From contig JAJYZD010000109.1 of the NCBI GenBank assembly GCA_021800315.1, positions 1 through 11,333 on the forward strand: 11,333 nt of DNA, written 5' to 3'. Source of the stretch: Bacillota bacterium. Lineage in GTDB: Bacteria > Bacillota > Desulfotomaculia > Desulfotomaculales > JAJYZD01. Below are positions 1 through 6,189 of the stretch, piece after piece (within the stretch, counting starts at the first letter, position 1; every line of letters begins with the position of its first letter). A program made the position numbers and the translations under genes. Under the pieces are notes generated by a model. That model was not told the DNA's origin and searched no databases. It was given only the letters and a program-made list of their open reading frames with translations.

Positions 1-6
1 CGGACG

Positions 7-980
7 GTGATCAGCACGGAGTGCCGGACAGCATATGAATATTTCGATGAAATGGGCCGGTTATTCGGGACGTTGGAGCGGCGTTTGTTCGTTGACTGGC
101 ACGTGCTTGGCCGTAGCCGGTCGGAACTAAAGAGGGAATATATCAAGAAGTATGGCATAACGGCCCGGCAGTTTAATTCATTATGGAACAGCATAACCGG
201 TAAGGTTGGTTCAGTGGCCGAGTCTCTCAAATACCGAAAAACCACTTTAGAGGGTCAGATTGAATCCATTGAAAAGTTCATCAAAAGACAAGAGCGTGCA
301 ATCAAGAATGCCCGCAAGAGGCTGAAGCAGAAAAAGATCAAACAGGGCAACGCCCAATGGCAGGAGATTATCAAGAAGTTGTCCCGGCTTAAGTTTGTGC
401 TTCATCAAAAGAAACGGCGTTTAAGAAACCTGCGGGACAAGCTGGCTGCCGTGGAACGGGATATAAAGGAGAACAAATACCGGATCTGTTTCGGTGGACG
501 CAAGCTGTTCAAAGCGCAGTACAACCTGGAAGGCAACGGATACGCCAATCACGAAGCGTTGGTCCGCAACTGGCGGGAAACCCGGTCGAGTGGTTTTTTC
601 ATCATCGGTTCCAAAGACGAGTCCTACGGTAACCAGAGTTGCACGTATGGCACTGATGGCAGCTTGCGGGTGCGCGTGGTTAATCAAATGACAGACAGGT
701 ATGGTGTTCACATCACGATCCCGGGCGTTGTTTTCCCCTATGGCCAGGAGCAGTTGGATGACGCCCGTAATTTCGTAATCATCCGTGGTAAAAACGGTCT
801 GTCCCGCAAGGTTTACGACCGGGCGATCTCGTACCGGTTTGTGAAACGGGCAGGCCGCTGGTACGTTCACGCGAGTCTGGAGCGCGACGATCCCGCCCCG
901 GCAACGAGACGGGATAACGGCGCGCTCGGTATGGACCTGAACTACGGTTTCCATGTGCTTAGGAACGGTGAAGTTGTCGG
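7..980 (+). pseudogene. tnpB: Truncated IS200/IS605-type TnpB
   Basis: The frame opens with GTG near the window edge, so the true start may lie outside. The first ~320 residues read as a TnpB-related protein of IS200/IS605 elements: a long basic, coiled-coil-like N-terminal half (about residues 65-160, rich in Lys, Arg and Glu), then CFGGRKLFKAQYNLEGNGYA, FFIIGSKDE and SYRFVKRAGRWYVHASLER. The first RuvC-like motif, GALGMDLNYGF, lies near residue 310. TnpB proteins are RNA-guided nucleases encoded by transposons and need further RuvC motifs and usually a zinc finger after this point. Here the reading continues open to 1323, but from about 970-980 the DNA is an antisense multicopper oxidase fragment, so the downstream residues are not TnpB. 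I call it a 3'-truncated, probably inactive gene. The exact junction is uncertain by a few tens of bases. Confidence 0.75.
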
Positions 981-1345
981 CGTTGTGATGCGGTATGTGG
1001 CAATAGAACGGCCAGAGCCCCGGGTTGTCGGCGGTAAACTCCACGTCCCGGGTCTGCCCGGAAGCGACCAGGATGGTGCTCAACCGGCGGCGTTGCTTTC
1101 TGGGGAGATTGTTTCCGTCCTCGGCGGCGACCAGGAACCGGTGTCCGTGCAGGTGGATGGGATGGGCCTCCATTATGGCGGTGGCCAGCCTGATGCGGAC
1201 CCGGTCGCCGCGGCGCACCTTCAGGGGGGTGAGAAAGGGGAAGCACTTCTCGCCTTTTATCCTGGTAAACCTGAGAAGGGGTACGTCCGGGGAGACGACC
1301 ATGACCGTCAATTCCTCACCTGACTTTCCATAGTAGTATTCGGGG
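970..1345 (-). pseudogene. Multicopper oxidase fragment (C-terminal cupredoxin domain)
   Basis: On the minus strand the translation shows hallmark motifs of the last cupredoxin domain of multicopper oxidases (laccase/CopA-oxidase type): LKVRRGDRVRIRL, then HPIHLHGHRF (type 1 and trinuclear copper ligands), then GQTRDVEFTADNPGLW and FYCHIPHH. These enzymes oxidise Cu(I) or organic substrates outside the cytoplasm with O2. Only ~125 residues survive. No start, signal peptide or first domains are present, and the C-terminal side runs into DNA that reads as tnpB on the opposite strand. The usual His-Cys-His ligand motif reads Tyr-Cys-His here, which would remove a trinuclear-site ligand. It is therefore a non-functional remnant. 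It could have been carried in by the recombination event that cut tnpB, or be left from a resident copper locus. Confidence 0.7.
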
Positions 1346-1359
1346 CGGCGAACGGTTGC

Positions 1360-1378
1360 CCCCGGACGACGTCCGGGG
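1360..1378. repeat. Perfect 9-bp inverted repeat with one-base centre
   Basis: CCCCGGACG-A-CGTCCGGGG is a perfect hairpin or palindrome just past the tnpB/oxidase chimera. Such GC hairpins are common at IS200/IS605 right ends, so it may be the surviving end of the tnpB element. It could equally be an operator or a chance stem. No T-run follows, so it is not an obvious intrinsic terminator. Confidence 0.4.
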
Positions 1379-1479
1379 CGTGGAAAACCGGCGTACATCC
1401 GGACCGGGCGTGTCTACTTGAAACGGCGGCGTAGGCCAGGGGCGACAAATAGGCGCATATTCGTAAAATCAGCGGGAAT

Positions 1480-1485
1480 TATAAT
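1480..1485 (+). promoter_or_regulatory. Possible -10 box for the twin-CX3C genes
   Basis: A perfect TATAAT lies 29 bases before the GTG start at 1515 and just upstream of its ribosome binding site. I see no convincing -35 hexamer at 16-18 bases upstream, so this is a weak call. An activator-dependent promoter is possible. Confidence 0.3.
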
Positions 1486-1514
1486 GGTAACTTGCCCGGG
1501 AAGGCGGTGAAGAC

Positions 1515-1691
1515 GTGCAAAATAAGCAGGCGGTGATGCAGTGCATCCAGAACTGCACCAATAATGCCAACAACTTGCGGAGTGCGGCCAACATGATCAA
1601 CAACGCGGGTGTCAGGGATATGGTCACCCAGGGTGCCCATCACATCGAGCAGTGCATCCGGCAGTGTGAAAGTGTTATCCAAACGCCCTGA
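1515..1691 (+). CDS. Small twin-CX3C helical protein, copy 1 (58 aa)
   Basis: The GTG start is the only start codon after an in-frame stop at 1488. It follows a near-consensus AAGGCGGTGA at 1501-1510. The product is 58 aa, without signal peptide or membrane span, and predicted almost entirely helical with one turn near NNAG at residues 29-32. Cysteines sit at 10, 14, 47 and 51, as CIQNC and CIRQC, with AHH at 41-43. The next gene, 28 bases downstream, has all four cysteines and the AHH at the same residue numbers, so the two are paralogs and probably co-transcribed. I do not recognise a named family. i, i+4 cysteine pairs on two antiparallel helices resemble the thiol-lined interior of bacterial copper storage (Csp) four-helix bundles, but those are about twice this size. 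Binding of Cu(I) or another soft metal by a dimer is inference. Confidence 0.72.
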   Translation: MQNKQAVMQCIQNCTNNANNLRSAANMINNAGVRDMVTQGAHHIEQCIRQCESVIQTP

Positions 1692-1719
1692 CCTTAATCA
1701 GCAGGAGGTGACCCGTACC

Positions 1720-1911
1720 ATGCAGGCCGGCCAGACCATTCAACAATGCATCCAGGCGTGCCAGCAGACCTCGTCCCAGTTGCAGGACATGGCCAACGCC
1801 GAGACCGATCGGGCTGCGAAGATCAAACTGTTAGAGGCGGCCCACCACCTGGCACTCTGCGTAGAGGAATGCAATTATTCCCTGCAGCAGTTACAAAGCG
1901 GCGCGGCTTGA
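1720..1911 (+). CDS. Small twin-CX3C helical protein, copy 2 (63 aa)
   Basis: The ATG at 1720 follows AGGAGGTGA at 1703-1711 with 8 bases between, a strong ribosome binding site that decides this start over upstream in-frame codons. The 63-aa product is Gln-rich and helical: helix 1 carries CIQAC at residues 10-14, helix 2 carries AHHLALCVEEC at 41-51. The positions match copy 1 exactly, while the intervening residues have diverged (NAETDRAAKIKLLEAA here). Conservation of only the Cys and His pattern suggests that those side chains are the functional core, as metal ligands or disulfides. The protein is likely cytosolic because no export signal is visible. The pair could form a hetero- or homodimeric four-helix bundle with eight cysteines. 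Helical hairpins of this size also occur among small sporulation proteins, so a spore role is an alternative. Confidence 0.75.
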   Translation: MQAGQTIQQCIQACQQTSSQLQDMANAETDRAAKIKLLEAAHHLALCVEECNYSLQQLQSGAA

Positions 1912-1917
1912 AGTGTC

Positions 1918-1936
1918 GGAACCGGAATACCGTTCC
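1918..1936 (+). terminator. Weak hairpin after the twin-CX3C pair
   Basis: GGAACCGG-AATA-CCGTTCC forms a stem with one bulged C, starting 7 bases after the stop codon at 1911. There is no T-run, so termination here is only a possibility. Confidence 0.2.
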
Positions 1937-1996
1937 CCGGCGCACCGCCCCGCGATGCCCTGTTTTGGCTTCCCGGGAACAGAAAGAGAGCCCTGA

Positions 1997-2217
1997 GTCA
2001 TAGACCCCACGGCTAAAGCCGGGGGCTTGTGGGGAAACTCGACAAGTCCACGACTTTAGGCGAGAAAGCGGTATAAGTTGCCTTCGGGCACAACCTTACC
2101 GCGCTATGACCCGCCTAAGTGTGGGAGCCGATGAACTAGGCGCCTGAACCACGCTACGTTGGGAAGGTCATCACACCTTGGGATACTTCTCCAGTCCCAT
2201 GCCGCGTGGCGCGGCAT
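1997..2217 (+). ncRNA. HEARO / omega-RNA-like structured RNA
   Basis: A series of well-formed helices fills this stretch. GTCATAG (1997-2003) pairs with CTATGAC (2104-2110) and encloses three hairpins: CCCCAC/GTGGGG (2005-2034) around GGCTAAAGCC; CTCG..AAGTC/GACTT..CGAG (2038-2064); and GCGGTA..GTTGCC-TTCG-GGC..CAAC..TACCGC (2068-2102). Then follow GCCTA/TAGGC, AAGGT/ACCTT (2164-2178) and a perfect 8-bp stem ATGCCGCG/CGCGGCAT (2199-2217). This multi-hairpin layout, beginning with a CTAAAGCC-type stem and lying just before an iscB-like start, resembles HEARO, the omega RNA that guides IscB nucleases. No recognisable coding frame runs through it. Family assignment is from memory of the architecture; a covariance-model search with Rfam HEARO would settle it. 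Confidence 0.6.
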
Positions 2218-2437
2218 TAAAAGCAAGCAGGGGTGTAGCAAGCGGTGTGTCGCGTGTAAAAAACCTTCTTAACCTTGGCTAGGAGAGACGTTCGGATATG
2301 TTCGATCCGGGCGCGAAACCGGCCCCTTACGGGGCTAGGGGGGGCGCAAGCCCCCTCCCACTCGCGGGGGAAATCTAATCGAAAGGGGATGCGCCGCACT
2401 TCCTCCCCATGGATAAATCCTGGGGCATCCGGGCGGC
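1997..2437 (+). mobile_element. iscB-less IS605-superfamily element (MITE-like remnant)
   Basis: The structured RNA at 1997-2217 is followed at the usual place for iscB only by a 12-codon frame from GTG 2247, VSRVKNLLNLG then stop. An in-frame MFDPGAKP at 2298 recalls the DPG[SA]K RuvC motif of IscB, but this is weak. From 2322 come compact hairpins: GCCCC-TTAC-GGGGC, then GGGGGC-GCAA-GCCCCC. The last, at 2393-2437, is GCCGC..CCCCA-t-GGAT-aa-ATCC-TGGGG..GCGGC, preceded by ACTTCCTCCCC, which is typical of IS605/IscB right ends. I infer a non-autonomous element that keeps the RNA and ends but lost the nuclease gene. The left boundary is not defined. Confidence 0.5.
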
Positions 2438-2497
2438 AATTTGGTGAATTCAGGGCTCCGGTTCCGGGTACCGCTTGCCGGTCGGCCGGCTTTCGAG

Positions 2498-2632
2498 CTA
2501 CTGGTTTCCGTAGACCGCCCCGTATACGCTGCCCGATACGGAGCCGGGTGCCTGGGAAGGAGTGTAGGGTTGGTCGGCTTGGCCCGGGAAACCCCAGCCC
2601 ATCATGCCGTAGACCAGCTGTAGTTCCGCCAT
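2498..2632 (-). CDS. Small Gly/Tyr-rich hypothetical protein (44 aa)
   Basis: The ATG at 2632 follows GGAGG with 10 bases between, a clear ribosome binding site. The product is 44 aa: a short amphipathic start (MAELQLVYGMMGWGFPG), a Pro/Ser-rich middle and a repeat-like tail of VSGSVYGAVYGNQ. It has no cysteines and no clear membrane span. An upstream in-frame ATG at 2713 would give 71 aa and overlap the previous gene by 28 bases, but it lacks a ribosome binding site. It lies 53 bases downstream of the Cys-rich small gene on the same strand and is probably in the same transcript. I do not recognise the family. Tyr-Gly repeats of this type are seen in some spore-coat proteins, but that is only a resemblance. 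Confidence 0.45.
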   Translation of the reverse strand: MAELQLVYGMMGWGFPGQADQPYTPSQAPGSVSGSVYGAVYGNQ

Positions 2633-2685
2633 ATGTTTCAATTCCCTCCGGTAGCCAGGGATCCCTCCGCCGACATCTCCCGGTG

Positions 2686-2919
2686 TCAGTAGCACCTGCA
2701 TACACCGCGGCAACAGCAGGGCTTGAGGGACTTCCGGAATTCCGCCCGTCCGGTCGTGATCATCCCCGGGAGCGGGGTGCGCCTGTTGCGGCTAATGATA
2801 CGTTCATAGTCCTGGTCTTCCACCCAGCGGCAAACCGCCGCTCCCCGGAGTTCGGCGGGGAGCTGACTATTTGCCGGATCGTATGCGTGATTGTTTAAGA
2901 AACAAACCCATTTTTTCAA
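2686..2919 (-). CDS. Small hypothetical protein with Cys-rich C-terminus (77 aa)
   Basis: The TTG start at 2919 is chosen because AGAGGAGGA lies 9 bases before it. The next in-frame upstream start, ATG at 3000, has none and would sit upstream of the promoter. The 77-aa product begins KKWVCFLNNHAYDP, has an acidic and aromatic middle (CRWVEDQDYERII) and ends in a basic Cys-rich tail, KPCCCRGVCRCY, with five cysteines in the last ten residues. The tail could bind Zn or Cu, or be a disulfide-linked anchor. There is no signal peptide and no family I recognise. A good sigma-A-type promoter lies at 2956-2983 and the second small gene follows, so this looks like a two-gene operon. Codon use resembles the neighbours, except that the start region is more AT-rich. 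Confidence 0.5.
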   Translation of the reverse strand: MKKWVCFLNNHAYDPANSQLPAELRGAAVCRWVEDQDYERIISRNRRTPLPGMITTGRAEFRKSLKPCCCRGVCRCY

Positions 2920-2955
2920 CGGTGGATTCCTCCTCTGGATTCTGATTTCAGGATG

Positions 2956-2983
2956 ATCATAAACCACTGAGTTTACCGGACAA
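2956..2983 (-). promoter_or_regulatory. Sigma-A-type promoter for the 2919-2498 gene pair
   Basis: On the minus strand, TTGTCC (2983-2978) and TATGAT (2961-2956) are separated by 16 bases. Transcription would start near 2949, about 30 bases before the TTG start codon at 2919. The match to TATAAT is 5 of 6 and to TTGACA 4 of 6. Confidence 0.45.
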
Positions 2984-3000
2984 TCGCCTGGTGGTTCCAT

Positions 3001-3401
3001 TTTTGTTGGTAATTATTAAGGAGATTTTCATATTCCCGACCATGGGGGATCCGGGACACAACTGCGCAGTTTGAGGTGTAACCAGGCTGGCGATATAGGG
3101 CCCCGCACATTGTCATTCCTCACCACCTTGTTTTTCCTAAGATATTATACGCAAAATGAGTCGATATTACGGGCATTTTATGTTACAGTTCTGACACGCA
3201 TTGATGGTGGATTTGTAATCCAAATGTCAGTTACTCGTTGCGGCAATAGCTTTTGTTGCTACGCACGACTGCTTGCCGTAGACTACCCGCGGCGGCGCCC
3301 TGGGAAAACAGGGGGGGCCGCCGGAAGAACGTCGGCTCCTCCGGGGGCTGTAGAAACCACGGTAAGGCCAGGTGGATGGGTTTGCCCCGGCGTGGGGAAG
3401 A
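3001..3401. other. Intergenic stretch, no supported gene
   Basis: This 400-base gap lies between the small gene pair and the 3' end of the histidine kinase. It is clearly more AT-rich at 3090-3290 than its surroundings. Open frames crossing it lack ribosome binding sites and family motifs. A 6-bp stem TGGATT-TGT-AATCCA lies at 3208-3222 and a CCCTG/CAGGG stem near 3300 could end kinase transcription, but neither has a T-run. I see nothing else I can support. Confidence 0.4.
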
Positions 3402-4880
3402 TTACAAGACCTGGGGGATCTGACGGGGAAGGGAACGCTGTTTGGGCGGCGCCGCCGTTTCCGCGGCCGGCAGTCTTACCCGGAACGTGGCGCCTTCACC
3501 GGGCCGGCTTTGGACGGAGACCTGGCCGCCGTGGGCTTCCACGATAGCCCGGACGATGGCCAGGCCCAGGCCTGTGCCGCCCCCTCCCCGGGCGCGCGAC
3601 TTGTCCCCTTTATAGAAGCGTTCCCAGATCAGGGGCAGGTCGGCCGGGTCGATCCCGGGCCCGTTGTCGGTCACCGTTAGTTCCACCCACCCCCGGTCCG
3701 CCCGGGCGGCCGAAAGGGTGACTTCGCCGCCGGCCGCAAGGGCCTGCACGGCATTGCCCACCAGGTTGACGAAGACCTGCTCCAGCCGGTCGGCATCGCC
3801 GGCTACGGGAGGGAGCGGAGGACCGGTCCGGACCGTGATCGCGACACCTTTTTCCGCCGCGAGGGCGGAGAGGGTTTCCCGTACCCTGGCCAGGGACGCT
3901 GTCACATCCACCGGTTTCCTCTTTTCTATGGTCCAGGCACCCTGCTCCAGGCGCCTTAAGTCCAACAGGTCGTTGGTGAGGCGGCGCAGCCGCATGACCT
4001 CGTCCAGAATGTTCTGAAGGTAGCGCTGACGGGTGTTCTCATCCCGGGCCAACCCGTCCATGATCGCCTCGGTGAAACCGCCGATAACGGCCAGCGGCGT
4101 GCGCAACTCGTGCGAAACGTTGGCCACGAAATCGCGGCGGGTCTCGTTGAGACGCTCCAGGTCTTCGACCTTTTGGCCCAGTTCGGCGGCCAGCGTATTG
4201 AGCGAAGTGGCCAGGGTGCCGACCTCGTCCGTCGCCCGGACCTTTATCCGGGTGCTGTAGTCACCCCTGGCCATGGCCCGGGCGGCGCCGATCATTTGCT
4301 TCAAGGGGCGGGCGAGGGAGCGGGACAGCAGCAGGCTAAGCCCGGTGGCCAGTAAAAGCCCGGCCAGACCGGCCAGGAGGATGTTCCGTTCCATTCCCGC
4401 CGTGTTGGCGTAAAGGGCCTGGAGTGGTTCCCTGATGACCACCGCGCCGGAAAATTTGCCGTTTTGTCGGGTGGGCACGTCCACGCTCAGCATGTTCTGC
4501 CCGTAAGCGTTGTCCCAGCCGCTGGCGGTTACCGTACGGCCGGCGGCCAGATCGGCGATTTCCCGCCGCGACAGGGCAGGCGGGGTTTGTGGCTCCATCA
4601 TGCCCCACATGCCATCCGGCAGGCTCTGACCGCTGGCGTCGACCACGTAGACCAGGGGGGCGGAGCCCATCGACTCTCCCGTCATGGAGATGCCCAGCGG
4701 TGACCCGGCGTCGACGGAGGCGGCGAGCCGGCGGCCCAGTGCCACCAACTGCTGTGCCTGCTGGGAGTAATAGGTCGAAGCGAGAGCCCGGTACTGCATG
4801 ACTCCGATCAGGACGAACACCAGCACGACCAGCCCGGTCATGGAGACCCACAGCTTGAAAACAATGCTGTTCCTAATCAT
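3402..4880 (-). CDS. Membrane sensor histidine kinase (HAMP-HisKA-HATPase)
   Basis: The 492-aa product is complete. The ATG at 4880 (MIRNSIVF) follows GGAGGTG with 7 bases between, and it overlaps the stop of the upstream regulator gene by 8 bases (ATGATTAG), which implies translational coupling. The order is TM1 (~10-28), an extracytoplasmic domain (~29-165), TM2 (~167-186), HAMP (~187-240), the HisKA box FVANVSHELRTPL with phospho-acceptor His257, the N box VNLVGNAVQA (372-376 Asn), G1 DNGPGI (405-410), F box RFYKGDKSR and G2 GGGGTGLGL. It would autophosphorylate His257 and pass phosphate to an OmpR-type regulator. The sensor domain has a Met-rich patch (SMTGESMG, GMWGMM) that could bind Cu(I), as an inference only. 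Its partner gene is broken, so the kinase is probably orphaned unless it acts on another regulator. Confidence 0.92.
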   Translation of the reverse strand: MIRNSIVFKLWVSMTGLVVLVFVLIGVMQYRALASTYYSQQAQQLVALGRRLAASVDAGSPLGISMTGESMGSAPLVYVVDASGQSLPDGMWGMMEPQTPPALSRREIADLAAGRTVTASGWDNAYGQNMLSVDVPTRQNGKFSGAVVIREPLQALYANTAGMERNILLAGLAGLLLATGLSLLLSRSLARPLKQMIGAARAMARGDYSTRIKVRATDEVGTLATSLNTLAAELGQKVEDLERLNETRRDFVANVSHELRTPLAVIGGFTEAIMDGLARDENTRQRYLQNILDEVMRLRRLTNDLLDLRRLEQGAWTIEKRKPVDVTASLARVRETLSALAAEKGVAITVRTGPPLPPVAGDADRLEQVFVNLVGNAVQALAAGGEVTLSAARADRGWVELTVTDNGPGIDPADLPLIWERFYKGDKSRARGGGGTGLGLAIVRAIVEAHGGQVSVQSRPGEGATFRVRLPAAETAAPPKQRSLPRQIPQVL

Positions 4881-5180
4881 CCCGGGGCACCTCCAGCTTG
4901 TAGCCGACGCCCCGCACCGCGCAGACATAGGACGAAGCGTCGTAATTCATGGTCCGCAGCTTTTCCCGCAGGCGGTTGACGCAGGTGGCCACCGCGCGGG
5001 AGTCGCCCGGGAAATCGTAGTCCCAGACGTCCTCCATGATCTGTTCCCGGTTGAAGACGCCAGGGTCTTCCTGTCATCGGCAACGGTCACGGTCTCGAAA
5101 CCCCGGTCTTCCAGGTAAAGCTGCAGGAGTTCCTTGATCTTTTCATCGTCGTCGGCGATCAATATTCTGGCTTTGGGCAT
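4873..5180 (-). pseudogene. OmpR/PhoB response regulator with internal deletion
   Basis: The ATG at 5180 opens MPKARILIADDDEKIKELL, the start of a receiver domain with its acidic triad, and continues to FETVTVADD. The frame then departs. In another frame, from the codons QEDPGVFNREQ onward, the DNA encodes the end of a winged-helix output domain: IMEDVWDYDFPGDSRAVAT, VNRLREKLRT, VRGVGYKLEV, ending RDD-stop at 4873. OmpR-family regulators are about 230 aa; about 130 residues are missing, including the phospho-acceptor Asp, the end of the receiver and the start of the DNA-binding domain. The junction is at about 5060-5075 and also shifts frame. The first part reads on to a stop at 4947. No good ribosome binding site is seen before 5180. 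The gene cannot make a working regulator. An assembly error is the main alternative. Confidence 0.82.
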
Positions 5181-5986
5181 ATCCGGGAGCAGCGAAACGG
5201 CTCCCCCACCTCCGTTTTCGTCCGGATAGAATTCCTGTTTTCGGTCTTTGCGGCCGTCCAATCTCCAGCCGGGGGTACGGTGACTGCGAAAACAGCCGGT
5301 GACCGAACGGACGGCGGGAACGAAAAAAGAGGAACCCGGACATAAGCGAATCTTCGGGGCTCCCGTGAGAGGTGTATAGATGAACCAAGGGGAAGAACCG
5401 TTTCATCGTTTGTACCGGGCCGCGGCGGGAACTCCGCCCGACGCGTTCATCCCGCCCTTTGGCCCGGGCAACTCCGGCGGGTCCACCGACAGATGCACCC
5501 TCGGCCGGCTTTCCACCGGGAACCCGTTATCCAGCCGTTAAACCTTGTTCACGCTTGCATCATAACCCGGGACTTTGACTGCCATGTGTCGGAAAGATCT
5601 CATTATGGTAACAAGGCGGGGAGAAAGCTTCTTCGGACCCCTATTCCGAAAGAAGTGGCTTGCCGCGGCCTGGTGCGGGGGGTATCCCCGTCCGGGCAGG
5701 ATAAAGACGAGAAAGGATTCACCTTGGAAACGTAACCATTGTGTGATTGATTCGACATCCTTGCGTGGCAAGCTGATAGCAGGCGGTAGAGTCCGGCGGA
5801 CAGGGCCCTGCCGGGCGCGGATGCACTGGGACAACGGAAGGGGGGACGGGGGCCGTTGGTTTCCGGCCCGTGCTATCCGGAAAGCTTAAAACCAGGGGTG
5901 AGGTAAGACGGCCGGATTATCGCTAAACGAACCCACCGACAAACAGCTGAACCGGATCAGGCAGATCACCAAACTGACCCTTTTGG
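5181..5986. other. Long non-coding stretch with several hairpins
   Basis: About 800 bases upstream of the broken regulator and the copA promoter region hold no gene I can support. A 53-codon frame from ATG 5380 to 5541 has only a weak GAGAGGTG before it and no recognisable motif. Hairpins cluster at 5628-5655 (CTTCTTCGGA/TCCGAAAGAAG, one bulge), at about 5671-5701 (CCTG..CGGGG/CCCCG..CAGG nested) and at 5759-5771 (CTTGC-GTG-GCAAG), with a palindrome CAGGGCCCTG at 5801-5810. The cluster could be a structured RNA or decayed mobile DNA. Confidence 0.35.
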
Positions 5987-6016
5987 TTGCGGCCGAAGGC
6001 CGCGCTATGGTATAAT
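5987..6016 (+). promoter_or_regulatory. Candidate promoter at the CsoR-like operator
   Basis: TTGCGG (5987-5992) and a perfect TATAAT (6011-6016) are 18 bases apart. The expected start, near 6023, falls inside the operator-like repeat at 6022-6041, the arrangement of a repressed promoter. A second TATAAT at 6042-6047 lacks a good -35. The stem GCGGCC-GAA-GGCCGC (5989-6003) overlaps the -35 and spacer. Confidence 0.4.
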
Positions 6017-6021
6017 CATAT

Positions 6022-6041
6022 TATACCCCACCTGGGTATGG
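6022..6041 (+). promoter_or_regulatory. CsoR-like copper operator
   Basis: TATACCCCACCTGGGTATGG has the TACCC..GGGTA form of operators bound by CsoR, the Cu(I)-responsive repressor of copZA in Bacillus and other Gram-positive bacteria. It is AT-flanked and overlaps the start of a candidate promoter upstream of copA. The family knowledge is established; binding here is inference, and no csoR gene is in the window. Confidence 0.55.
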
Positions 6042-6189
6042 TATAATATAAACGCCGGGTGGACCGTGCCGTGGAAGATGACCGGGGAACGGTGGCCTAT
6101 GAACCGCCTTCGGCCTTCCGCCGCACCCTGATGCATAGATGCCCGCGGTTCAACCGTGCTCGCGGCTGCAAAAAACTACACCTGATCAA

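Noticed and set aside
959..1333. Several overlapping frames of 95-102 codons on both strands
   Set aside because: They are shadows of the oxidase fragment and the chimeric tnpB frame; none has a ribosome binding site or motif of its own.
2217..2898. Long frames on both strands (162 and 207 codons)
   Set aside because: Their translations are Arg/Pro/Gly-rich without motifs, typical of GC-rich shadow frames, and they cross the transposon end and the two better-supported small genes.
3071..3547. 158-codon plus-strand frame
   Set aside because: It has no ribosome binding site or family motif, and its end overlaps the histidine kinase in antisense.
5380..5541. 53-codon frame starting MNQGEEPFHRLY with a GNSGGS tract
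   Set aside because: GNSGGS recalls the serine-protease GNSGGP motif, but the rest is Pro/Gly-rich with no protease context and only a weak ribosome binding site.
5493..5735. Frame ending EKGFTLET, like a type IV prepilin cleavage site
   Set aside because: A stop follows at once, there is no hydrophobic helix and no pilus gene nearby; the match is probably chance.
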